Positions 18,456 to 28,527 are shown, counted from the stretch's first letter. The stretch: 64,000 bases of DNA from Marinarcus sp041672955 (GCA_041672955.1 JBAYYP010000003.1:15618-79617), one strand, 5' to 3'. A program made the numbers and translations. Notes: generated from the sequence alone by a model not told the origin.

Positions 18456-20324
18456 ATGCTAAACAGTTTAATCATTGGGCAAACGGGTCTAAATACCTCA
18501 CGAACAGCTCTTGAAAATGTTACTAATAATATAGCAAATGAAAATACTCCTGGATATAAAAAAAGAGTAGTTGATATTAGTGAAATTGCACATATCAGCC
18601 AAAACAGTACAGGAAGAGGAAGTCTTACTGGAAGTGTAATGCGTTCAACAAGTGATTATTTGTACAGTAATTTAATGGATGAAAGTACAAAAGAGGGTTA
18701 CTATCAAGAACTTTCAACACTTCTTGGGCAAGTTGAATCTATTTTCCAAGAAACAGAAGTAGCAGGGCTTTCAAAAACAATAGATAAATATTTTAAAGCC
18801 ATAGATGATTTAAATTCAAATCGGGAAGATGCGGTTTTTATCAATAACTTTACAACTCAAGCCAATGCGCTTGTAAATGATTTGAAAAAAGTTTATGAAG
18901 CAATTGAGCAAAGAGAAGCCAGTACGAAACAAAGTGTTCAACTCGATGTAGAAGAGGTGAATTCCATTTTAAAAGAGATGGCATCGCTTAACAGAGAAAT
19001 AGGCAATCAATCTATGCAAAGAAATGATTTGCTAGACAGAAGAGATTTATTAGAAAAAAAACTGGCACAATATGTGGATATTGAAGTTATTAAAGGTGAA
19101 CCGTATGAGCTTAAAATTGGTGATTTAAGAGCTCTTTGGCATGATAATGTACGGCCTTTATCTATTGGAGAAGAGTACACCGCACAAAAAAATAAGTATG
19201 TAACGGACGCTGATGGAAGCGTAAGTTCAATTGATATTGGTGCACCTATGGATACAGACGATAAGTTTGTGTTTACAATGAATAATGTTGGAACGATTGA
19301 ACTAAAATTTGGTCAACCTGTTTTGGACACACAAGGTAACGCTTTGTATATTGATGGAAGTGGTCCCCCTGATTTGGTAGATGAAACAAATTATATTCGA
19401 GCATTAGGTGTTGCTATTAACAGTGACCCTTATATGAATAAGCTTGTAACTGCTTACAATGGGGATTATAAAAAAGACATTGATGGAAATATCATTGAAC
19501 CCGATTTGCTAACAGAACGATATTTAGTTTTAGAAGCAAAAGTTCCTGGAACTCAAGGTGCATTTGAAAGTACATTGGAGTTCAGACGAGCTGATGCAGT
19601 AGTTGGATTACAAGAAAATATTGCATTTTCAAAGAACAATCAACAAAGTACAACGGCTGCAGATGACATTTATTTGAAATCTATTGATTCTAAGACACCT
19701 TTAAAAAGTGGTATTATCCAAGCAAAACTTGAGAATTTATCAAGTACATCTGGGAGCAATAGATATCAAGAGTATAAAGATGTATTAAATGATTTTGCTT
19801 TTACGCTAAGCGACATTCACAGTGCTTATGCGGTGTCAACAGAAAATGGTAACTATATTTATGGGCAAGATTCGTTTAATAATGTGGGGACAGATATTCA
19901 AAACAAAAAAGATATTAATCTTTTTTCAGGAAGTGATGTTAAAAGTTTAAAGTTCAATGCAATTTCTGTAAATGATTTAACGCAAAATGATTTGGACTAT
20001 ATGGTTACTTTTCAACACAAGAGAGATTTTTCATTTGAAAGTGGGATGCAAAATGCAAATTCTAAAAATGCAACTTCATTTTCAAAATATTTTCAAGAGT
20101 TGCTAGTTAAGGTCTCTGGAGACAAAGAAAACAACGACTTTTTACTTGATTCTCAAAAAAGTGTAACTCAATCATTGAGTAATACTTATGATTTGATTGT
20201 AAAAGTGGACAAAGATGAAGAGATGTTAAATCTAGTTAGATTTCAAGCAGCCTATGAAGCCAGTGCAAAGATTATTTCAATATCTGACCAAATGCTTCAA
20301 ACTTTGCTTGGCATAAAACGATAA
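18456..20324 (+). CDS. flgK: Flagellar hook-associated protein FlgK-like (copy 2)
   Basis: Second hook-associated protein of the FlgK type, 622 residues. Its N-terminus (MLNSLIIGQTGLNTSRTAL, TNNIANENTPGYKKR) and C-terminus (LDSQKSVTQSLSNTYD, EEMLNLVRFQAAYEASAKI) match copy 1 almost block for block. The central region has diverged and has a longer loop. AAAGGAG precedes the ATG. The arrangement indicates tandem duplication with divergence. Whether it replaces FlgL, or both form junction layers, cannot be told from sequence. Confidence 0.85.
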   Translation: MLNSLIIGQTGLNTSRTALENVTNNIANENTPGYKKRVVDISEIAHISQNSTGRGSLTGSVMRSTSDYLYSNLMDESTKEGYYQELSTLLGQVESIFQETEVAGLSKTIDKYFKAIDDLNSNREDAVFINNFTTQANALVNDLKKVYEAIEQREASTKQSVQLDVEEVNSILKEMASLNREIGNQSMQRNDLLDRRDLLEKKLAQYVDIEVIKGEPYELKIGDLRALWHDNVRPLSIGEEYTAQKNKYVTDADGSVSSIDIGAPMDTDDKFVFTMNNVGTIELKFGQPVLDTQGNALYIDGSGPPDLVDETNYIRALGVAINSDPYMNKLVTAYNGDYKKDIDGNIIEPDLLTERYLVLEAKVPGTQGAFESTLEFRRADAVVGLQENIAFSKNNQQSTTAADDIYLKSIDSKTPLKSGIIQAKLENLSSTSGSNRYQEYKDVLNDFAFTLSDIHSAYAVSTENGNYIYGQDSFNNVGTDIQNKKDINLFSGSDVKSLKFNAISVNDLTQNDLDYMVTFQHKRDFSFESGMQNANSKNATSFSKYFQELLVKVSGDKENNDFLLDSQKSVTQSLSNTYDLIVKVDKDEEMLNLVRFQAAYEASAKIISISDQMLQTLLGIKR

Positions 20325-20336
20325 AAGGAGTTTATC

Positions 20337-21935
20337 ATGGCTGAAGGAATATTAGGATTAGGAAGCTCAGGTTCGGCAGGATTGAGCATGGAACTAATTG
20401 AAAAACTAAAAAATGCAGAAAGAAAAGGTCAAGTCGACCCTATTGAAAAACGAATTGAAAATTGGGATACAGAAGTTGAACAGTTTGGAGAAATAGAGGC
20501 GAAAATAAATGATATTTTGAATGCTTCAAAAAAATTCGACCTTTTTAACAACAATACCAATGTCTTTTCAGAAGTTTATGCAAAAACCTCTGGAACAGCT
20601 GCTTCATTTGATGCAACCGATACCAGCAATTTAAAACCAGGAACAATAAATGTAACTGTATCGCAACTGGCACAAAAAGATGTCTTTATGTCAAATATTA
20701 TTGCCAATAAAGATACCAAAATGGGTGTTGGTACTATTAAAATTAAAGTTGATGAAGTGGAGTACTCTTTTAGTACTAAGAATAAATCATATGCTACTTT
20801 AGTAGCTGAAATGAATACCTTTTCAAAGTTAGATGTCGGGCTTGAGAAAGTTAATGCCAATGAGTACCGTATGGTTATTAAAAGCAGTGAAAGCGGATTG
20901 GATAATGCAATAACCATTAAACAAAGTGGTGCTGCTTCAGTGCTTGGATTGGGAAATATATATAATAGTCAAGCCAATACTTTTGTGGGAACTTCAATTC
21001 CTGCGAGTGGAGAAAAGATATCATTTACAGATGGAACAAACGATTTTTCTTTTACTGCTGATGGAATCCAAAAGTATCAAGATGTTATAACTGCTATTAA
21101 TACAGATGGAAAATTCACAGCTACTTTAGTTGATGGTCAAATATCTATTGAATCCGTAACTGGAAAAGCCATAACCATAACAACAGATACTATGTTGGGA
21201 TTACAAAATAATGGCAGTCATACGCAAAAAGCACAAAATATGTTAGCCAATGTGGATGGAATTGATTATAACTTGTCAGGTAATAAAATTATTATGCAAA
21301 GTGGATTAACTATTGCTGCATTAGAGTTAGGAAACGCTTCTGTTGCAATACAAAGAGATACCGCTGGAATTGAGAGTGCGTTTAAGGACTTAATTACTAA
21401 TTACAATGATATGGTAGATTTAGTAACAAACTACACCATTGGAGCTGATTCAAAAATTGAAGATAAATCTACAATTCGTTCTATTTTAACAAAAATAAAA
21501 GATATTATATTTGGAACAGAATATGGAAATGATAAAGATAAAAGTTTATTTAGCTATGGAGTAGATTTAGATAAAAGTGGTTACTTATCATTGGATTCGG
21601 CAGTTTTCAATAAAGCAGTTGCTGAAGATTTTTCAGGCTTAAAATCTATTTTAGTAGGATCTGCTGAAGAAAAAGGAAGAGGAATTGGTACTAAAATAAA
21701 AGAGTATCTTGATGAATTAGATGGCTTTGGAGGACAATTAACTTCATATGGTGATAATATGACAACAAGAAGAGCATCTTTAGAAACTGAAAAAAAGAAA
21801 GCAATTGAATTTTTAGACAATAAATATAGTCAAATGGCAATGCAATTTGCTGCTTATACTGCAATTATTAGTCAGTTTGAAAATGCGTTTGGTGGGCTTA
21901 AAATGATGATTGCGCAATCGGTATCGGGTAACTGA
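20337..21935 (+). CDS. fliD: Flagellar filament cap protein FliD
   Basis: Filament capping protein (HAP2) that chaperones flagellin insertion at the tip. The N-terminus GILGLGSSGSAGLSMELIEKL fits the FliD disordered leg and first helix. The central region has the repeated FliD D2/D3 type folds (ISFTDGTNDFSFTADG). The C-terminal coiled-coil segment RRASLETEKKKAIEFLDNK precedes a helix needed for pentamer formation. The length is 532 residues. It is 12 bp downstream of flgK copy 2 and upstream of its chaperone partner fliS. Confidence 0.9.
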   Translation: MAEGILGLGSSGSAGLSMELIEKLKNAERKGQVDPIEKRIENWDTEVEQFGEIEAKINDILNASKKFDLFNNNTNVFSEVYAKTSGTAASFDATDTSNLKPGTINVTVSQLAQKDVFMSNIIANKDTKMGVGTIKIKVDEVEYSFSTKNKSYATLVAEMNTFSKLDVGLEKVNANEYRMVIKSSESGLDNAITIKQSGAASVLGLGNIYNSQANTFVGTSIPASGEKISFTDGTNDFSFTADGIQKYQDVITAINTDGKFTATLVDGQISIESVTGKAITITTDTMLGLQNNGSHTQKAQNMLANVDGIDYNLSGNKIIMQSGLTIAALELGNASVAIQRDTAGIESAFKDLITNYNDMVDLVTNYTIGADSKIEDKSTIRSILTKIKDIIFGTEYGNDKDKSLFSYGVDLDKSGYLSLDSAVFNKAVAEDFSGLKSILVGSAEEKGRGIGTKIKEYLDELDGFGGQLTSYGDNMTTRRASLETEKKKAIEFLDNKYSQMAMQFAAYTAIISQFENAFGGLKMMIAQSVSGN

Positions 21936-21961
21936 TAGAAATATTTAAGCTTTTATATAAT

Positions 21962-21990
21962 ATACTTATTACTAATTTAGCAATAAGTAT
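21962..21990 (+). terminator. Hairpin between fliD and fliS
   Basis: ATACTTATT pairs perfectly with AATAAGTAT across an 11-nt loop, ending just before the fliS ribosome-binding site (AAGGAG). It may attenuate or punctuate transcription, or act as an operator; there is no T-tract. Confidence 0.45.
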
Positions 21991-22008
21991 ATAAGGAGAG
22001 TAAAATTA

Positions 22009-22365
22009 ATGGGTCTTGACGTTTATAATCAACAAAATGCTGTTAGTGATGATCCTTATGTACTGATATTAAAATTGTATGAGGGACTGCTTAAGTTCCT
22101 CTCTTTTGTAAAACTTTCTATGCAAGAAGAGGATATTGAATCTAAATTTAAATACATTAATAAATCGATTGCTATTTTTGATGAATTAAGAAATGTACTT
22201 GATTTTGATGGAGGAGAAGTCTCTTATTATTTAGATGGTTTATATCTTTATCAAATTGAGACACTTTTTGCAGCAGGAATAGATAACAATGTTAATTCGG
22301 TGAATCAAGTAATTAAAGTAGTACAAGGACTTATTGAAGCATGGAAAGAAGAAACAGGTCTGTAG
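22009..22365 (+). CDS. fliS: Flagellin chaperone FliS
   Basis: Cytoplasmic chaperone that binds the flagellin C-terminus and prevents premature polymerisation. The N-terminal block YNQQNAVSDDPYVLILKLYEGLLKF carries the family pattern of a flexible cap followed by helix 1. DELRNVLDFDGGEVSYYLDGLY and the end WKEETGL also fit. The length is 118 residues. AAGGAG precedes the ATG. The next gene overlaps its last 25 bp, implying coupled translation with a FliT-like partner. Confidence 0.9.
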   Translation: MGLDVYNQQNAVSDDPYVLILKLYEGLLKFLSFVKLSMQEEDIESKFKYINKSIAIFDELRNVLDFDGGEVSYYLDGLYLYQIETLFAAGIDNNVNSVNQVIKVVQGLIEAWKEETGL

Positions 22366-22613
22366 AAGCCTTTAATCAACTAAAGTACATTGATACATTA
22401 GATGATGAACAAAGAGCTTCGCAACTTCAAATCTGGGTTGAAAAATATTTAACTTTTGAAGATAAATTTGATTTTGATTTAGAATATAATGATCTTCAAT
22501 CATTGTCAGAACTTTTTTACAAAAATCTTAACTTTATTAAAGAGTTTAACGCTTCTTTACAAAAACAGATGACAGAAACACAAAAAATGAAAGCATTTTT
22601 ACTTAATAGCTGA
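22341..22613 (+). CDS. Small helical protein, FliT-like chaperone candidate
   Basis: A 90-residue all-helical acidic protein that starts inside fliS (ATG 22341). There is no clear motif. Its size, helical pattern (IWVEKYLTFEDKFDFDLEYN) and position right after fliS match the usual slot of FliT, the export chaperone for FliD. The assignment rests on context, because FliT proteins are poorly conserved. It is convergent with tilS, 49 bp apart. Confidence 0.5.
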   Translation: MERRNRSVEAFNQLKYIDTLDDEQRASQLQIWVEKYLTFEDKFDFDLEYNDLQSLSELFYKNLNFIKEFNASLQKQMTETQKMKAFLLNS

Positions 22614-22661
22614 AAACAATAAGTCTTGGATCAGCCATTAAGAAATAGTGAAATGTTTATT

Positions 22662-23636
22662 TTACTTTAGAAACAATAAATCACTAGGTTCAATCTCTTC
22701 TTGAAATATATACGCTCTTATTTTTGCGGGAATTTTCAACACTCTATATTTTTCTTTAAATATTTTTGGCATAACCGTTTTTATATACGGAGCAATAAAA
22801 ATATAAAGTGGTGTTATACAAATGGCAAAAGTATCAATTACTGACTTTTTTTGCTTTAAAATCTCTTCTCTTTGAGCGTGGCTTAAAAGATACCCTTTTT
22901 GCTTTAAATAAGCGTCTATGAGACGAATATTTAGATTATCATCTAAATGAGCGTTGAATACTGTTAACTCTTTATATTTGTATATAGGCTCATTTGTAGA
23001 AGCTAATGAGTTTAAATCCTTTTGCAAATATGTAAATGACTTTTTAACGCCTGATTCAAACTCTTGAATAAAGCTATTACTAAAATGGTGGCGGAAATAG
23101 TTGCGGGTATAACTTAAATCGCTGTTGCTTTCATCATAAAAATATTTTATGTTATTTGTTTTTAAATACTCTTCCAATGTGGTTTTTGAAACTTCTAATA
23201 GAGGTCGTGTGATGGTGTAGTTGGGTTTAATTAAATGTTCATTTAATCCCAAAAGTTCATGTAGTCCAGCTCCTTTTGAGAGTTGCATTAAAAACCATTC
23301 CAATTTATCGTTGAGTTGATGGGCGGTTAAAAGGGTTTCGTAGCTGTGTTCCTCTATGAGTTCTTCAAAAAAATCATAACGAAGTTGCCGTGCGTTGTAT
23401 TCGAAATTGGATTTTTCAAGAGTTGCATGTTGTATAAAACACTGTTTTTTATATTTAAGTGCCAAACTCAAGGCATAGACCAACTCTTGTCTTGATTGTG
23501 TGCGGGTGTTGTAGTTTACAATGGCAATATCAAAAGGGATATGGCGTTCAAGCAGAAGAAAGAACAGTGCCGTGGAATCTACGCCTCCTGAAAAGGCTAA
23601 AAGATTCTTTTGGCTTGTTATTTCTAACGTTATCAT
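22662..23636 (-). CDS. tilS: tRNA(Ile)-lysidine synthase
   Basis: Adds lysine to C34 of the CAU-anticodon tRNA-Ile so that it reads AUA codons. The N-terminal PP-loop ATP motif is LLAFSGGVDSTALFF (residues 11-25). The middle has the TilS pattern LLTAHQLNDKLEWFLMQLSKGAGLHELLGL, given here as family-typical, and RNYFRHHF. The length of 324 residues is on the short side and suits the Campylobacterota form that lacks the long C-terminal domains. Its ATG sits directly beside the rimO stop, at the end of the nusA-cysS-panC-rimO-tilS run. Confidence 0.9.
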   Translation of the reverse strand: MITLEITSQKNLLAFSGGVDSTALFFLLLERHIPFDIAIVNYNTRTQSRQELVYALSLALKYKKQCFIQHATLEKSNFEYNARQLRYDFFEELIEEHSYETLLTAHQLNDKLEWFLMQLSKGAGLHELLGLNEHLIKPNYTITRPLLEVSKTTLEEYLKTNNIKYFYDESNSDLSYTRNYFRHHFSNSFIQEFESGVKKSFTYLQKDLNSLASTNEPIYKYKELTVFNAHLDDNLNIRLIDAYLKQKGYLLSHAQREEILKQKKSVIDTFAICITPLYIFIAPYIKTVMPKIFKEKYRVLKIPAKIRAYIFQEEIEPSDLLFLK

Positions 23637-24983
23637 CTATTTAATAATAGTGGCAAGGAGATTATCTCCTGCTAGTTCTGTAATTTTAGCTTTGTAAATT
23701 ACCCCAAATTTAATTTCGGTTTCTAATTCATTGTCGTTGATATAAATTTCACCATCAATATCGGGTGCCCACATAATATTTCTGGCACTTAATAGATACT
23801 CATGCTCTAAACTAGGACCATCTACCACGACTTCTACAATTTTACCAATCTCTTCTTTAAACGCGGTTAAGGTAGATTTCTCAATAATTTTGCCTAAAAT
23901 TTTGGCTCGTTTATCAATAACTTTAGCATCAACTTTTTGAGTACTTTCATAAGCCGTGGTTCCCTCTTCATCGGAATAAGAAAAGACATTGGCTCTGTTG
24001 AATCCATACTCTTTAACATAAGTACACAAATCGTCAAAATCCTCTTGTGTTTCACCCGGATGTCCTACAATAAAGGTGGTTCGGATAAAAGAGTTAGGAG
24101 TGTTTCTCATGGTAGCCATTAATTCATTGAGTTGTTCAATGCCTTTACCTCGTTTCATAATCTTTAACATAGAAGGCGATATGTGTTGTAATGGCATATC
24201 AAAATAGTTGTGAAAAACAGAAGAAGTTTCTATTTTTTTAATTAAAGTGTGTGTGGTAGTTGATGGATACAGATACAAGATTCTTGCACTTTTAACGCCT
24301 TGCACTTTTTCAATTTCTTCAATTAGCAGTTCTAAACCATTGTTAATATCGCGATCTTTTAAATAAGAAGAAGAGTCTTGTGAAACGAAAGAGAAATCGA
24401 AATACCCTTTGGCAACTAACGCTTTAACTTCTTTAACCAATGATTCAAGGGTGCGTGAAAAGAGTTTTCCTTTAAACGAAGGAATGGCACAAAAAGAGCA
24501 CGTTTGATTGCACCCTTCGCTTAGTTTTATATAGGCATGATAGTTTGAACCCGTAATGACTCTTTCATTAATTTCTGTTTGCAAAAAAACTTCATTGGTA
24601 AAAAGGCTTCTTTTTTCATTGACCAGCACGTCGATTTTGTCATAATCACCTACGCCTGTAAAAATATCGACCTCAATAAGCTCTTTTTGAAGCTCCTCTT
24701 TATAACGCTCACTTAAGCACCCAGCCATGACTAAAACCGAATCTTTTTTTCTCATGCTGTCTAAATCTAAAACAGTATTAATACTCTCTTGCTTAGCACT
24801 TTCAATAAAGCCGCAGGTATTTACAATAATAACATCTGCTAGTTCAGGTTCATGGGTTAGTTTGTAATCGCTTAGTTTTCCTAACATAACTTCTGAGTCA
24901 ACAAGATTTTTTGTACAGCCTAAAGAGACTAAGTGCAATGTTTTTTGTGGGTTTGTGGTGGTAAATTTCATTTTTATATCCAA
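23637..24983 (-). CDS. rimO: Ribosomal protein uS12 methylthiotransferase RimO
   Basis: Radical-SAM methylthiotransferase that modifies an aspartate of ribosomal protein uS12. The UPF0004 domain begins HLVSLGCTKNLVDSEVML, which is diagnostic of RimO. The radical-SAM cysteines are in GCNQTCSFCAIPSFKG (about 150-165). A TRAM domain closes the protein. The length is 448 residues. It overlaps the 3' end of panC by 10 bp. The related miaB lies 4 kb away on the other strand and begins with LGCQMN instead, so the two are separable. Confidence 0.93.
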   Translation of the reverse strand: MDIKMKFTTTNPQKTLHLVSLGCTKNLVDSEVMLGKLSDYKLTHEPELADVIIVNTCGFIESAKQESINTVLDLDSMRKKDSVLVMAGCLSERYKEELQKELIEVDIFTGVGDYDKIDVLVNEKRSLFTNEVFLQTEINERVITGSNYHAYIKLSEGCNQTCSFCAIPSFKGKLFSRTLESLVKEVKALVAKGYFDFSFVSQDSSSYLKDRDINNGLELLIEEIEKVQGVKSARILYLYPSTTTHTLIKKIETSSVFHNYFDMPLQHISPSMLKIMKRGKGIEQLNELMATMRNTPNSFIRTTFIVGHPGETQEDFDDLCTYVKEYGFNRANVFSYSDEEGTTAYESTQKVDAKVIDKRAKILGKIIEKSTLTAFKEEIGKIVEVVVDGPSLEHEYLLSARNIMWAPDIDGEIYINDNELETEIKFGVIYKAKITELAGDNLLATIIK

Positions 24984-25795
24984 ATATTATCTATAAGTCT
25001 TATCGACCCAATTTTAACAGCGACTAAAATAATGCTGTTGCCTAAAACGATGGTGTTAATTTGCTCAAAATCTCTATTTACAAATGCAATATATTCAATA
25101 TCTAAAGCTTTCATAATGGTTCTCATCTGCTCTTCAATGGTTGCACAATCAAGCACTTTTGAACCAATTAGTTTAGCTGCTTTTTCAAGTGACTTTGAAA
25201 TGGCTAAAGAGTCAACTCTTTGTTCTTGCGACAAGTATGTATTTCGGCTGCTTAACGCTAAGCCATCGCTTTGTCGTACAATATCACACGGTATTATTTC
25301 AATGGGAAGAAAAAAGTTTTTCACCATTTGTTCTATAAGTAAAAGTTGTTGAGCATCTTTTTTACCAAAATAAGCTTTTGTTGGAGAAACTAAGTTAAAG
25401 AGTTTTAAAACGACTTGCAAAACCCCATCAAAATGACCCGGACGCAACTCTCCTTCTAACAAATAACTTCTAAGTAAAGGGGCTTTTACCAGCACTTCAT
25501 CCTTTGAATACATGGTTGAAATTTGAGGCATAAAAAGGTAATCAACCTTGCATAATTCACAAATTTTACTGTCGGACTCTATTTTTCTAGGGTATTTATC
25601 TAAATCTTCCCCTTTTAAAAACTGCGTAGGGTTTACGAAAATAGAGACAATAACTGTTTCATTTTCACTTCTGGCTTTTTTTATAAGTGAAATATGCCCA
25701 TCGTGCAAAGCTCCCATTGTAGGGACAAAACCAATCGAGCAAGAAAGAGTGGCTCTAATACTTTGCAACTCTTCTATGGTGTGTACAATTTTCAA
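24974..25795 (-). CDS. panC: Pantothenate synthetase
   Basis: Condenses pantoate and beta-alanine with ATP to make pantothenate. The family motifs are FVPTMGALHDGHISLIKKA (residues 23-41, containing the HxGH-type ATP site), FVNPTQF, GELRPGHFDGV and YFGKKDAQQ, plus the KMSKS-like end of the site in LALSSRNTYLS. The length of 273 residues is standard. It lies between cysS and rimO and overlaps rimO by 10 bp. Confidence 0.94.
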   Translation of the reverse strand: MKIVHTIEELQSIRATLSCSIGFVPTMGALHDGHISLIKKARSENETVIVSIFVNPTQFLKGEDLDKYPRKIESDSKICELCKVDYLFMPQISTMYSKDEVLVKAPLLRSYLLEGELRPGHFDGVLQVVLKLFNLVSPTKAYFGKKDAQQLLLIEQMVKNFFLPIEIIPCDIVRQSDGLALSSRNTYLSQEQRVDSLAISKSLEKAAKLIGSKVLDCATIEEQMRTIMKALDIEYIAFVNRDFEQINTIVLGNSIILVAVKIGSIRLIDNIWI

Positions 25796-25820
25796 TATGT
25801 TTCCTTAAAAACTAAAACGG

Positions 25821-27227
25821 TTAAAGTTTTTCCCAAACAGTTTTAACAGGTGTGTCCATAAGAGAAATTCCCATTAAGCTAAGCTCTTCTCTTATTTTAT
25901 CTGCTGTTTGAAACTCTTTTTGTTGTTTGGCAAGATTTCTTTTTTGAATTAACTCTTCAATTTTTAAAGATGTTTGTTCATCTATTCCAAACTGAAAATA
26001 ACTAAAAGCATCTTCTAAACCAACGCCTAAAATATTATTTACTAATTCAATATTAGCAACTAATTCTTTTTTAATATTTTTATTTTTTGGCTCTTTATCT
26101 AAAATTTCATTGGCAGCTGAAATCATCTCATCTACAAGAGCAATTGCTTTTGCACTATTTAAATCATCGTTTAATGCTTCAAACAATTTTTCTTTAAATA
26201 TTTTATTAACACTACTTTTTTCAACACCATAAACTCTTTTTTTAACTCTGTAAAGTTTATCTAATCTTTTTTTAGAAGCAATTAAATCCTCTTCATTGAA
26301 ATTAAAATCATTACGGTAGTGTGCGGTTAAGAGATAAAATCGAATAACTTCACCTGAATACTCTTTTAAAATATCTTTTAAGAAAAAAGAGTTACCTAAA
26401 GATTTGCTCATTTTTTCACCATTTACATTTACAAAACCGTTGTGTAACCAATATTTTGCTAAGTTTTTCCCCGTAGCGCATCTGGTTTGTGCAGCTTCAT
26501 TTTCGTGGTGAGGAAAGAGTAAATCAGCACCACCGCCGTGAATATCTATTTCATATAAGGCTGAAGAGTCATTGGCTAAATGTTGGTGAATCATGGCACT
26601 GCACTCAATATGCCAACCAGGTCTTCCTTTTCCAAAAGGGGCATCATAACTGATGCTTTCATCTTTTTTAATCTTCCAAAGAGCAAAATCTTTTGGGTTT
26701 CTTTTTTGAGTGTTTGTTTCAACTCTTGATTGGGTTTGTTCATCTTCTAAACGATGGCTCAACGAGCCATAAGAGCTGTCTTTCGAGGTGTCAAAATAAA
26801 CACCATCTTCAATAATATACGCAACATCTTTTTTTAAAAGTGTTTCAATCATAGCTTTCATAGCATTCAGGTTTTCAGTGGCTTTTGGTTCATACGTATT
26901 TGGCAAAATATTTAAGCACTGCATATCTTTTTTATATTCACTAATATAAAAAGAGGTTAATTCTTCTAGTGTTTGATTGGTTTGTGCCATTTTATTAATG
27001 ATTTTATCATCAATATCAGTAAAGTTTTTGCTCATAGTTACAGCATAGCCATTGGCAATTAATACACGGTGCAGTAGATCAAAAGCTACTGCACTTCTTG
27101 CGTGTCCTAAGTGAGAATCATCATAAACAGTAGGTCCACAAACATATACTTTTACCTCTTTTTCATCCAAAGGAGTAAAAGCTTCTTTTGTTTTTTTTAC
27201 TGAATCATAAAAAACAATCGGCTTCAT
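25821..27227 (-). CDS. cysS: Cysteinyl-tRNA synthetase
   Basis: Class I synthetase that charges tRNA-Cys; a tRNA-Cys gene is present at 44658. The HIGH-type motif is YDDSHLGHARS (about residues 34-44) and the KMSKS motif is GEKMSKSLGN. Zinc ligands are in CGPTVYD, WHIECSAM and PHHENEAAQ. The C-terminal helical domain ends SLMGISLMDTPVKTVWEKL. The length of 468 residues is normal. The ATG overlaps the nusA stop region by one base. Confidence 0.95.
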   Translation of the reverse strand: MKPIVFYDSVKKTKEAFTPLDEKEVKVYVCGPTVYDDSHLGHARSAVAFDLLHRVLIANGYAVTMSKNFTDIDDKIINKMAQTNQTLEELTSFYISEYKKDMQCLNILPNTYEPKATENLNAMKAMIETLLKKDVAYIIEDGVYFDTSKDSSYGSLSHRLEDEQTQSRVETNTQKRNPKDFALWKIKKDESISYDAPFGKGRPGWHIECSAMIHQHLANDSSALYEIDIHGGGADLLFPHHENEAAQTRCATGKNLAKYWLHNGFVNVNGEKMSKSLGNSFFLKDILKEYSGEVIRFYLLTAHYRNDFNFNEEDLIASKKRLDKLYRVKKRVYGVEKSSVNKIFKEKLFEALNDDLNSAKAIALVDEMISAANEILDKEPKNKNIKKELVANIELVNNILGVGLEDAFSYFQFGIDEQTSLKIEELIQKRNLAKQQKEFQTADKIREELSLMGISLMDTPVKTVWEKL

Positions 27228-28408
27228 TATTTAAATAGTGCCTCTAACGATGTCGCATCGTTGGTTTCAGAAGTAGGAGCAGTGCCATTTTCATTTGAAT
27301 CACTTGGAACTATAGAAGGACCTCCTATTTCAATTAACTCAATGGTACATTTTGTAAGCATAGAAGCTAGTCTTATATTTAAACCCGCTTTTCCAATGGC
27401 TTTTGATTTTTGGTCACTAGAAATAGTTACTATCGCTTTGTCTTTTTCATCGTATCTTTTTGCTTTTTCAATAACAACGCTATTTATAATTGCAGGTGAT
27501 AATGCTCTTGAAACAAATACTTCAGGAATAGGAGAATACTCAACACAGTCAATGCTCTCACCGTTAAGTTGTCGGCTAACTGCTGAAATTCGAACCCCTT
27601 TAACACCTACAACTGAACCAATGGCATCAATTGAAGGGTCAATAGAAGTTAAAGCAATTTTTGCTCGGCTTCCTGGAATTCTTGCACTGGCTTCAATATT
27701 TACTCGTTCATCTTTTAATTCAGGCACTTCAAGTGCTAGTAATGCTTCTAAAAATCTAGGAGATGTTCTTGAAAGTTCAATAATTAAACCCATTGATTTA
27801 TCAATGGTTACACCTTTTACTACTGCTTTTAGGTTATCTCCCATTTTAAAGCTTTCGCCTTTAATTCTGTTTTTTCTAGGAAGCATTCCTCTTACTTCAC
27901 CAATTTCCACAAAAGTATTTTCGCTTCTGTCAATTCGTGTTACGCTTCCATTAATAATTTTTCCAATTTTATCTTGGTATTTTCCCATAAGTGTTTGTTC
28001 TAAAAAGCGTTGAAGTCTGTACTCAAAGTTGCTGTTTAAAATCGTAGCTGCGTTTCGACCCATATTTTCAAATTCTAATTCGTACTCCATAAAGTCACCA
28101 ATTTCTAAATCCGAATCAATTGCCGAAGCATCGTTTAGCGTTATAAAGTTTTCTTTGTTAATAACTTGGTTATATTCATCGACTTCAAGACCACTTAATC
28201 GTTTGTCGTCGTTGCTTACAACTTCTATTTTTTGAAACAGTTTAAGTTGCTTGTTTTTTCGATCAATTTCTGCTGCGAAAATAAGTGTTTCATCGACCAT
28301 TTTTTTAGCCGTAATAATTAAGGCCTCTTTTAAAGCCTCTTCGACTTCACCGATTTTAAGCCCTTTTTCATATGCAATAGAATCTAAAATATCAATTATT
28401 TTATCCAT
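27227..28408 (-). CDS. nusA: Transcription elongation/antitermination factor NusA
   Basis: RNA-polymerase-binding pausing and antitermination factor. An N-terminal polymerase-binding domain (YEKGLKIGEVEEALKEALI) is followed by an S1 domain (GKIINGSVTRIDRSENTFVEIG). Two KH domains follow, with RIPGSRAKIALTSIDPSIDAI and the GKAGLNIRLASMLTKC motif. The length is 393 residues. It heads the nusA-cysS-panC-rimO-tilS group and is divergent from the HP0268-like gene, a neighbourhood I recall from Campylobacter (Cj0458-Cj0460). Confidence 0.94.
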   Translation of the reverse strand: MDKIIDILDSIAYEKGLKIGEVEEALKEALIITAKKMVDETLIFAAEIDRKNKQLKLFQKIEVVSNDDKRLSGLEVDEYNQVINKENFITLNDASAIDSDLEIGDFMEYELEFENMGRNAATILNSNFEYRLQRFLEQTLMGKYQDKIGKIINGSVTRIDRSENTFVEIGEVRGMLPRKNRIKGESFKMGDNLKAVVKGVTIDKSMGLIIELSRTSPRFLEALLALEVPELKDERVNIEASARIPGSRAKIALTSIDPSIDAIGSVVGVKGVRISAVSRQLNGESIDCVEYSPIPEVFVSRALSPAIINSVVIEKAKRYDEKDKAIVTISSDQKSKAIGKAGLNIRLASMLTKCTIELIEIGGPSIVPSDSNENGTAPTSETNDATSLEALFK

Positions 28409-28527
28409 AGTAATAACCTTTAAATGTTTAACATTGAATTGTAAAAATGAGTTTCAATGTGATTGTAGGCAATTATTATATCTAAAATAACTTTTATCTC
28501 TCTTTATAGAATTTAAAGTCATATTTA

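Noticed and set aside
27261..28013. 250-codon plus-strand open frame inside nusA
   Set aside because: It is a serine/isoleucine-rich shadow of nusA, whose S1 and KH motifs are clear on the other strand.
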